In this document: one piece after another, positions 1-5,153 of the stretch
How the letters are laid out: every line of letters starts with the position of its first letter
How positions within the stretch are numbered: position 1 is the stretch's first letter
Assembly (NCBI GenBank): GCA_910587575.1
Contig: CAJULU010000049.1
Location: 20,951 to 33,005, forward strand
DNA: 12,055 nucleotides
Origin: an uncultured Dorea sp.
GTDB lineage: Bacteria; Bacillota; Clostridia; Lachnospirales; Lachnospiraceae
Direction of reading: 5' to 3'
Position numbers and translations under genes: made by a program
Notes under the pieces: model-generated
Databases searched by the model: none
Told to the model about the DNA's origin: nothing
What the model saw: the letters and a program-made list of their open reading frames with translations, nothing else

Positions 1-753
1 GAAGCAGGTGCCCTGCCGGGCGGTGGAGAGCAGCAGCGCGCCCCGGGCGTCGCCCAGCCCCGCGCAGAACATGTTGACCACCGCCACCCCGTTGGCACAG
101 GAATTAATCATGGTCAGAAGTGCAGACAAGCCGTTCATGCTGGCTCCGTATCCGATGGAAGTAGGGACAGCAATGACAGGCTTATCCACCAGACCGCCGA
201 TGACACTGGCGAGCGCCCCCTCCATACCTGCCACTGCCACAACACACAGGGCGCTCTGTATGGTTTCCACCCTGGCAAGCAGCCTGTGGATTCCGCTCAC
301 TCCCACGTCATAAATCCGTTCCACATGGTTTCCGAAAAATTCCGCCGTCTGCGCCGCCTCCTCCGCAACCGGAATATCCGCCGTACCGGCCGTGCATACC
401 GCAATCTTCCCGACCTTTTCCCTGTCTGTCTTCTGGATTTTCAATATTCGTGACAGCGGGTCGTACTCTGCTTCGCTGAATCTGTCCTGTATCAGCGCTG
501 CCTGTTCTTTAGACGCACGGGTCCCTAACACCTCTCCCTCAGCGGCATAGATTCTTTCGTAAATCTGAACCAGATGTTCGTCTGCTTTTCCGCTGCAGAA
601 AACCACTTCTGCAAATCCTGAACGCAGTTTCCTGTGTGTATCCAGTTTCGCATAACCTAATTCTTCCAGCGGCTGCCTGCGGAAATATGCTTCTGCATCG
701 TTTACGGACATACTGCCGTCTCTTACCTGTTCCAATACTTCCTTTACTTCCAT
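1..753 (-). CDS. larB: LarB, nickel-pincer cofactor biosynthesis (pyridinium-3,5-biscarboxylate mononucleotide synthase), 3' end off window
   Basis: LarB carboxylates and hydrolyses nicotinic acid adenine dinucleotide, the first step in making the nickel-pincer cofactor of lactate racemase-type enzymes; it is cytoplasmic. The 251 visible codons start at ATG 753, preceded by a strong GGGGAGGG site. The first ~110 residues are the LarB N-terminal part. The rest is the PurE/AIRC-like domain, with CTAGTADIPVAEEA, AGMEGALASVIGGLV and KPVIAVPTSIGYG, all typical of the family. The match holds through NGVAVVN at residue 227. The family normally continues with an IDNGFGA-like end, but here residues 228-251 read MFCAGLGDARG..., do not fit, and are encoded in very GC-rich DNA. 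No stop is reached before base 1. The N-terminal identification is secure; the last 24 residues may come from a different sequence. A terminator-like hairpin lies in the leader. Confidence 0.9.
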   Translation of the reverse strand, partial: MEVKEVLEQVRDGSMSVNDAEAYFRRQPLEELGYAKLDTHRKLRSGFAEVVFCSGKADEHLVQIYERIYAAEGEVLGTRASKEQAALIQDRFSEAEYDPLSRILKIQKTDREKVGKIAVCTAGTADIPVAEEAAQTAEFFGNHVERIYDVGVSGIHRLLARVETIQSALCVVAVAGMEGALASVIGGLVDKPVIAVPTSIGYGASMNGLSALLTMINSCANGVAVVNMFCAGLGDARGALLLSTARQGTCF

Positions 754-799
754 GCTTTCCCTCCCCTTTCCTGCTTCTGATACGTCAACAGACAGAAAA

Positions 800-835
800 A
801 GACGCACAAATTCCCTGCTGGAAACCTGTACGTCT
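800..835 (-). terminator. Intrinsic terminator / possible attenuator in the larB leader
   Basis: Read on the minus strand, a 16-bp stem (four of the pairs G-T) closes on the tetraloop AGCA. The outer arms are AGACG and CGTCT, and a run of five T (the last stem base plus four more, 800 down to 796) follows. This is a textbook rho-independent terminator. It lies after the 44-codon small ORF and about 45 bases before the larB start. No convincing promoter fits between it and larB (TTGACG is present at about 785, but with no -10). It either ends the DUF3842 transcript or acts as a conditional attenuator for larB. Confidence 0.75.
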
Positions 836-852
836 TCTGACATACCTATTTT

Positions 853-881
853 CTAATATCTGTCACTTTCATTTCGCTCAA
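853..881 (-). promoter_or_regulatory. Weak candidate promoter upstream of larB
   Basis: TTGAGC (876-881) and TATTAG (853-858) are separated by 17 bp on the minus strand. Each box matches the sigma-A consensus at about four of six positions. If used, the transcript would begin just before the terminator hairpin at 800-835, so larB expression would still have to pass it. Confidence 0.25.
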
Positions 882-916
882 TGACCAAATGCTATCCTAC
901 AGCCATGCTGTCTTTC

Positions 917-1051
917 TTATTCATTCTCAATTGATTCTGAAATCTCTTCAACACTTCTGTGTTCCCTGGCCGCTTCTGCTGTACCAGTCATTTTCCAGAC
1001 CTTGCCGGACAAAGGCCGCCTGCTCTTAAGGATTGCAGCGCCATCTGCCAT
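917..1051 (-). CDS. Possible 44-residue small protein between DUF3842 and larB
   Basis: An ATG at 1051 is preceded by AAAAAGGA at a 7-base spacing and opens a 44-codon frame ending in TAA at 917-919. The predicted peptide starts MADGAAILKSRR, is basic in its first half and acidic at its C-terminus (EEISESIENE), and has no membrane segment or Cys pair. I do not recognise it. It begins 42 bases after the DUF3842 stop, so it could be co-transcribed with it. The same DNA also holds a small hairpin (AACAC/GTGTT, 950-963), so it could instead be a structured leader or an old gene fragment. Only the frame and the ribosome site support it. Confidence 0.35.
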   Translation of the reverse strand: MADGAAILKSRRPLSGKVWKMTGTAEAAREHRSVEEISESIENE

Positions 1052-1093
1052 TAGACCGTCCTTTTTATACTATACTCCTACAAGGTATTTCTG

Positions 1094-1498
1094 TCAAATC
1101 ATTTCCCTTAACTGCTCAATCACCTTCTCCATCATATCACTCATTGACATCTTCTTCACCCCGACGATGACGTGATTACATTGATTCATTGGAATCAGCA
1201 GCTTTCTGGCATTACTCTGGCCCACTGCGACCGCCATTGCCGGGGTAATCTCGCCGAACATGGAATCTGCAATCGCAATCCCGATGGGCCCGATGATCAG
1301 ATCCGCCTTTCTGCACCCCACGATCACCGCATTCTCCCCTGTAGCCGCATGGTCCGCCCCTGCTTTCAGCATATTGGAGGTGGCCAGAGAATTCGTTCCT
1401 ACGGCCGTAATCTCTGTCTGCGGGAATTCTTTTTTTACGGAAGCCACAAGCTGCCTTCCCATGCCGCCGCCCTGGGCGTCTATCATCAGTATATTCAT
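1094..1498 (-). CDS. DUF3842 family protein
   Basis: This is a small cytoplasmic protein of 134 residues with no established biochemical role. It starts MNILMIDAQGGGMGRQLV, a beta strand followed by a Gly-rich turn as in nucleotide-binding Rossmann-like folds. Further Gly/Ala-rich segments follow (IVGCRKADLIIGPIGIAIAD around residues 78-97) and it ends in a Met-rich amphipathic helix. Length and motifs fit DUF3842 (PF12953). I chose ATG 1498: it begins exactly at the family motif and has GAGG about 10 bases upstream. A 19-residue longer frame (to 1555) would run through the promoter and has no family support. My recollection is that DUF3842 genes often sit beside lar genes in clostridia, so a link to nickel-pincer cofactor metabolism is plausible but not proven. 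Confidence 0.82.
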   Translation of the reverse strand: MNILMIDAQGGGMGRQLVASVKKEFPQTEITAVGTNSLATSNMLKAGADHAATGENAVIVGCRKADLIIGPIGIAIADSMFGEITPAMAVAVGQSNARKLLIPMNQCNHVIVGVKKMSMSDMMEKVIEQLREMI

Positions 1499-1542
1499 TA
1501 GGGAATCCTCATTTCGTAATATAATCAGAACTCTGTGCAAAC

Positions 1543-1571
1543 AGAATAGCAACATGCCATACCCTTGTCAA
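1543..1571 (-). promoter_or_regulatory. Sigma-A promoter for DUF3842
   Basis: On the minus strand a perfect -35 TTGACA (1566-1571) is followed by a 17-bp spacer and TATTCT (1543-1548), four of six -10 positions including the key first TA and last T. The predicted start is near 1536, leaving a leader of about 38 bases before ATG 1498. It separates this gene from the upstream permease gene, after which I see no clear terminator. Confidence 0.7.
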
Positions 1572-1628
1572 GTAAAATCTTCTTCAATTGTCTGTAACCG
1601 GCAACACCCTCTTTCTGTAAATATTCTG

Positions 1629-2474
1629 CTATTCCTTGACTCCGCCAAGCGTCACCCCTGCAATAATAAATTTGGAAAGGAATAAGTATACGATAATAAT
1701 CGGCACAATCGCCACAAGAATCATTGTGTAAATCTTACCCATATCGAAATTCATATAATCGGCCCCTCGGAGTGTTGCGATCAGAATCGGCACGGTCATC
1801 TTCTCCTTAGACTGGATTACCAGCGCCGGAACGAAATAATTATTCCATGAGCCGACAAAGGAAAAGATTGCCTGCACCGCAATCGCCGGTTTCATAATCG
1901 GAAGCACAATCCGGTTAAATGTCTTAAATTCACCGGAGCCGTCAATTCTTGCCGCCTCCACAAGCGACAGCGGAAGGGACGACTGCAGATAACTGTACAT
2001 AAAGTAAAATACTGCCGGAGACGCAATCGAAGGAATAATCAGCGGAAGCAGGGAATCATACATTCCCATATTCGTAATCAGCCGCAGGAACCCCATTGCC
2101 GTTACCTGTGTCGGCATGACAAGAATCGCCATGATAAAAGTAAAGGCTACCTTCTTTAATTTAAAGTTATATGCATACAGGCCATACGCCGTTAATGCCG
2201 AAAAATAGGTACAGATTGCCGCAGAACAGCCGGAAACAATCAGACTGTTCAGAATCCCCCGAAACATTGGAAATGTTCCGTCATTGGCAACATTTTTCAG
2301 GTTCTCAAGCAGATAGCTCCCCGGCAAAGCGGAAAACCCTTTCTGCAGGTCTGCATGTGAACGGGTTGCATTAATAATCAGAATATAGAAGAAAAACAGG
2401 CACATAAATGACAGGATAATCAGTACAACATGTGCAATGATACTTCTTAAATGATTTGGCTGTTTCGATTTCAT
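1629..2474 (-). CDS. Carbohydrate ABC transporter permease, MalG/MsmG type
   Basis: This is an inner-membrane permease subunit (281 residues) of a CUT1-type sugar importer; it pairs with the MalF-like product upstream to form the translocation channel. Hydrophobic segments lie near residues 12-35, 75-100, 108-133, 140-160, 198-220 and 250-272, giving six spans. The EAA loop that contacts the ATPase is clear at about 173-193 (EAARIDGSGEF...RIVLP). The C-terminal TLGGVKE resembles the usual end of MalG-type proteins. I chose ATG 2474 because GGAGGGAGA lies just upstream, inside the last codons of the preceding gene, whose stop is only 4 bases away. That tight junction suggests translational coupling. 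Starting further upstream would add a basic, non-family tail. No ATPase gene is linked. Confidence 0.93.
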   Translation of the reverse strand: MKSKQPNHLRSIIAHVVLIILSFMCLFFFYILIINATRSHADLQKGFSALPGSYLLENLKNVANDGTFPMFRGILNSLIVSGCSAAICTYFSALTAYGLYAYNFKLKKVAFTFIMAILVMPTQVTAMGFLRLITNMGMYDSLLPLIIPSIASPAVFYFMYSYLQSSLPLSLVEAARIDGSGEFKTFNRIVLPIMKPAIAVQAIFSFVGSWNNYFVPALVIQSKEKMTVPILIATLRGADYMNFDMGKIYTMILVAIVPIIIVYLFLSKFIIAGVTLGGVKE

Positions 2475-2478
2475 CTTC

Positions 2479-3441
2479 CTATCTCCCTCCTTGTTTTTTA
2501 GCCAGTTTCTTTGCTTTCTTCGCTGCTGCCTTTGAGCCGTCCGGATCCTCATTATTCGTCATACGGTATACGAAGAAACATAAGATACCGCTGACAATAA
2601 ACAGATACACGGATAATGCTCCGGCCATACCATAGTTCCGGCTCTTCAGATGGCTGTTCAAGAACATGATCAGCGTCATAGACGTACGGTCCGGGCTTCC
2701 CTGGCCATTTGTCAGAATCTGCGGAACGTCAAACATCTGCAGACCGCCTATGATTGCCGTAATCAAGGTGTAGGCAAGAATCGGCCGTATCTGCGGCAGC
2801 GTGATATAGAAGAATCTCTGGAAACTATTGCATCCATCCAGCTCTGACGCCTCGAAAATATCAGGGCTGATACCCATAATCGCCGCCATGAGCATAATCG
2901 TAGAATTTCCAAACCACATCAGGAAGTTCATGAACCCGACCAACGAACGGGTTCCCATAACAGAACCCAGGAAATCGATCGGCTGGCTGGTCAGCCCTAT
3001 GGACATCAGAATCCCATTCACCGGTCCGTTGGTTGAAAACATGGTAAAAAACAGCATTGCAAACGCAGAGGCCATAATCAGGTTCGGCAGATAGATTACC
3101 ACCTTAAAAAACTGCGTTCCATGAATCTTTAAACGGGCGTCCACAAACCACTCTGCAAGCACCAGTGCAATGACAATCTGCGGGATAAATCCTATGATCC
3201 ATAAAATCATAGTATTTGCTGCATATTTCAGCATATCTGACCCCAGAAGACTCACATAATTCGCCATTCCTACAAAATTGGGCCCGACTTCTTTAATTCC
3301 CGAACGATAATATTCAAAAAAACTGTACCGGATCGTATCAATCAGAGGGATCAAAGAAAAGATAAAAAAACTGACAAAAAACGGAAGGATAAAAATATAT
3401 CCCCATTTTGAATAATCGACTTTTTTATTTTTTTGTTTCAT
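2479..3441 (-). CDS. Carbohydrate ABC transporter permease, MalF/UgpA type
   Basis: This 320-residue inner-membrane permease is the partner of the MalG-like protein downstream. A short Lys-rich cytoplasmic start is followed by a first span at about 13-34 and further spans near 75-98, 112-135, 165-190, 220-235 and 272-293. The EAA loop is at about 197-217 (EASELDGCNSF...ITLP). There is no large periplasmic insertion like that of enterobacterial MalF, which is normal for Gram-positive sugar importers. The C-terminal tail is Lys/Ala-rich (about 304-320). ATG 3441 has AAAGGA about 11 bases upstream. It lies 66 bases after the binding-protein gene, with a stable hairpin in the gap that could set unequal expression of binding protein and permeases. 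Confidence 0.93.
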   Translation of the reverse strand: MKQKNKKVDYSKWGYIFILPFFVSFFIFSLIPLIDTIRYSFFEYYRSGIKEVGPNFVGMANYVSLLGSDMLKYAANTMILWIIGFIPQIVIALVLAEWFVDARLKIHGTQFFKVVIYLPNLIMASAFAMLFFTMFSTNGPVNGILMSIGLTSQPIDFLGSVMGTRSLVGFMNFLMWFGNSTIMLMAAIMGISPDIFEASELDGCNSFQRFFYITLPQIRPILAYTLITAIIGGLQMFDVPQILTNGQGSPDRTSMTLIMFLNSHLKSRNYGMAGALSVYLFIVSGILCFFVYRMTNNEDPDGSKAAAKKAKKLAKKQGGR

Positions 3442-3472
3442 AAACTGTCATTCCTTTCTTTCTCAAGTATCT

Positions 3473-3495
3473 GGCGGGGCAATCCATGCCCCGCC
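3473..3495 (-). promoter_or_regulatory. Intercistronic GC-rich hairpin between binding-protein and permease genes
   Basis: GGCGGGGC and GCCCCGCC form a perfect 8-bp GC-rich stem around a 7-base loop, 13 bases after the binding-protein stop. No T-run follows on the minus strand, so it is not a complete terminator. By analogy with malE-malF type junctions it probably protects the 3' end of the abundant binding-protein message and lowers permease expression. Confidence 0.6.
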
Positions 3496-3507
3496 TTCAG
3501 ATTATCC

Positions 3508-4881
3508 TTACTCCGGCCACTGAATCTCCGTAATGTCAGGATAACGTTCTTTAATTGCCGTCTCAAAGTTAGTCTTTGCTTTATCATAGTCAACCTTGCC
3601 CTGCAGATAATCGCTGAAGGAATTCTGGATGAGTTCCACACATCCCTGGTCGTAAGCGGAAAGCGGAGCAATCTCAATATTCTCTGCAACCGGCGCAAAA
3701 TATGTAAACGCATTCTGTCCCCCTAAGAATTCGGATGCGTAGGAGTCGTCTTTTGCAGCGTCCTGCATACCGCTTTTTGTGTTTGTAAAATCAGAATACT
3801 CCTTGGATATTTTCAACAGGTTGTCTTTATCCACCGTTACTGCGAGAATAATGTCCTTTACATGCTCCGCATTATCCGTACCGGTACATGCGTGAACATA
3901 GGAACCGCCCCAGTTATATTCCTGCGGAGGATTGGTAACGCCCCAGACTCCGTCTTCACCGTCCCAGTTGGGTTCCAGGGTAAAATCAATGCCCCACGCC
4001 GGGAAGAGGAACGCAAATACTTTAGAAGCTGAACCCATTGCCTTGTTCCAGTCGTCATTCCACTGACCCTTTACATTCTTATCCAGATATCCCGCATCCA
4101 GCCATTCCTTGGAATCATTTACCCAGTCCATAATCTTCTGGTCAACTTTAATCACGGTCTCCCCAGGACTTACCCAGGACTCGTCAATACTGTTTCCATA
4201 GAGACGGAAAGTATCTGCATAAGAGGCGAATGTAAAATATCCTTTTCCCTTTAATTCCTCTGCAGTCTCTTGAATCGTATCCCAGTCTTTCACTTTCTGA
4301 CCGATTGCTTCGGGATCGTCTGTTCCAAATACTTCTTTTGCAATATCCCGGCGATATACCAGAAGTCCCGGACAGCACTGCCAGGTAGAACCTCTCTGCA
4401 CCCCGTCGGTATCAGAAGCCGTTACCTTCGTAAATTCATACTGGTCAGAGAGATCCTTTTTGGGATCAATGCCAAGATCCTTAAGCGGCATTGCGGCTTG
4501 CGCATCTTTATCTGTATATTTGTTTACATAGTCTGTTTCTGACAGGAAAATATCTACCTTATCATCTGCGGCAGCATCTGCCTGTTTCATCAGCGCCTCA
4601 TCCAGTTTCTGCTGGTACACGCCGTCCTGGTTCGGATTGATGATCCAGTGTATCTCTGTTCCATCATTCAAAGTAGTCACCGTACCATCCTTGGATGTCT
4701 CCTTTACTTCTGGATAAACAGCCTCCACGCGCTCACGGAATTCATCATTCCAGCTATAAATGTTGATTACCTTGCCCTCATCACCGCTGCCGGTTCCGGA
4801 ATCCGACGACTTGCCGCAGCCTGCCGCCAGCCCTGCTGCCATTGCAGCAATCAATAAGATACTAACTACTCTCTTTTTCAT
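3508..4881 (-). CDS. Extracellular sugar-binding lipoprotein of the ABC importer
   Basis: This is a family 1 solute-binding protein (457 residues), anchored outside the membrane, that delivers sugar to the MalF/MalG-like permeases. The start MKKRVVSILL, a hydrophobic core and the lipobox LAAGC give lipidation at Cys22, followed by a Ser/Gly/Asp linker. The mature part has the usual two-lobe pattern: an early beta strand INIYSWNDEFRERV and many Trp and Tyr (for example WQCCPGLLVYRR, FLFPAWGIDF and YNWGGSYVHAC), as expected for stacking on a sugar ring. ATG 4881 has AAAGGAGG at a 9-base spacing. It is first in the leftward operon, divergent from two GH94 phosphorylases. That context suggests a beta-linked gluco-oligosaccharide ligand such as cello-, laminari- or mixed-linkage units, but the exact sugar cannot be read from the sequence. 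Confidence 0.92.
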   Translation of the reverse strand: MKKRVVSILLIAAMAAGLAAGCGKSSDSGTGSGDEGKVINIYSWNDEFRERVEAVYPEVKETSKDGTVTTLNDGTEIHWIINPNQDGVYQQKLDEALMKQADAAADDKVDIFLSETDYVNKYTDKDAQAAMPLKDLGIDPKKDLSDQYEFTKVTASDTDGVQRGSTWQCCPGLLVYRRDIAKEVFGTDDPEAIGQKVKDWDTIQETAEELKGKGYFTFASYADTFRLYGNSIDESWVSPGETVIKVDQKIMDWVNDSKEWLDAGYLDKNVKGQWNDDWNKAMGSASKVFAFLFPAWGIDFTLEPNWDGEDGVWGVTNPPQEYNWGGSYVHACTGTDNAEHVKDIILAVTVDKDNLLKISKEYSDFTNTKSGMQDAAKDDSYASEFLGGQNAFTYFAPVAENIEIAPLSAYDQGCVELIQNSFSDYLQGKVDYDKAKTNFETAIKERYPDITEIQWPE

Positions 4882-4908
4882 TTTGAAAAATCCTCCTTTA
4901 TTAGTTTA

Positions 4909-4923
4909 CGAAGCACGGCTTCG
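4909..4923. promoter_or_regulatory. 6-bp inverted repeat in the binding-protein leader
   Basis: CGAAGC and GCTTCG flank a 3-base centre. It lies about 10 bases inside the predicted leftward transcript, between the -10 box and the ribosome site. It could be a stabilising hairpin at the 5' end of the mRNA or a palindromic operator. I cannot tell which. Confidence 0.4.
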
Positions 4924-4937
4924 CTCTTGTAGAACGC

Positions 4938-4966
4938 ATTATAGCTAAAAATTACTTCTTGATATA
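4938..4966 (-). promoter_or_regulatory. Promoter of the leftward ABC-transporter operon
   Basis: A perfect -10 TATAAT (4938-4943) lies on the minus strand, with a predicted start near 4931 and a leader of about 50 bases. The -35 position 17 bp upstream (4961-4966) reads TATATC, a poor match. A strong -10 with a poor -35 is typical of activator-dependent promoters, which fits control by an AraC-type protein. Confidence 0.6.
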
Positions 4967-4990
4967 CTAAAGATTTTACAAAAATATCAA
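4959..4990. promoter_or_regulatory. Inverted repeat TTGATAT-N18-ATATCAA, candidate operator
   Basis: Two perfect 7-base half sites (4959-4965 and 4984-4990) are separated by 18 bases, so like positions are about 2.4 helical turns apart. One half covers the weak -35 of the leftward promoter; the other lies just upstream, between the divergent genes. This is a good position for a regulator acting on both operons. The region is AT-rich, so chance is possible. Confidence 0.4.
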
Positions 4991-5110
4991 ATTCATGACA
5001 CATTTTGAACTTTCTGTTTTTCCTGTATCCTCAACTTTTTTTCTGTAATTTTAGGTCATGATTCTGATATTTTTCACATATTTCTTGTTTTTTTCATACG
5101 GGATTTCCTC

Positions 5111-5116
5111 TATGAT
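5111..5116 (+). promoter_or_regulatory. Weak candidate -10 box for the rightward GH94 operon
   Basis: TATGAT matches five of six -10 positions and lies 24 bases before the ribosome site of the first GH94 gene. No good -35 lies at 16-18 bp upstream (the DNA is a T-run; TTGTTT at 5085-5090 is 20 bp away). Activator dependence, or another start site between 5000 and 5090, is possible. Confidence 0.25.
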
Positions 5117-5153
5117 ATTTACTACATTTATCAATCAAGAAAGGAGTATCAGA

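Noticed and set aside
8..313. Open plus-strand frame of 101 codons at the left edge
   Set aside because: It is antisense to larB, whose minus-strand translation has clear family motifs. The plus frame is low-complexity Ala/Ser/Pro and has no ribosome site.
636..884. Plus-strand frame of 82 codons over the larB start and leader
   Set aside because: It overlaps larB antisense, is Leu/Pro-rich without a recognisable pattern, and crosses the terminator hairpin.
800..1093. NiCo, cobalamin or fluoride riboswitch upstream of larB
   Set aside because: I compared the remembered consensus elements and found no match. Only the terminator stem and one short hairpin are supported.
1560..1628. Terminator after the MalG-like gene
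   Set aside because: Only a very short, imperfect GC patch without a T-run is present, so I do not call one; read-through into DUF3842 is possible.
4882..5153. Catabolite-responsive element (cre) in the divergent region
   Set aside because: No stretch fits the TGNAANCG-type core well; the closest, around 4928-4945, lacks required positions.
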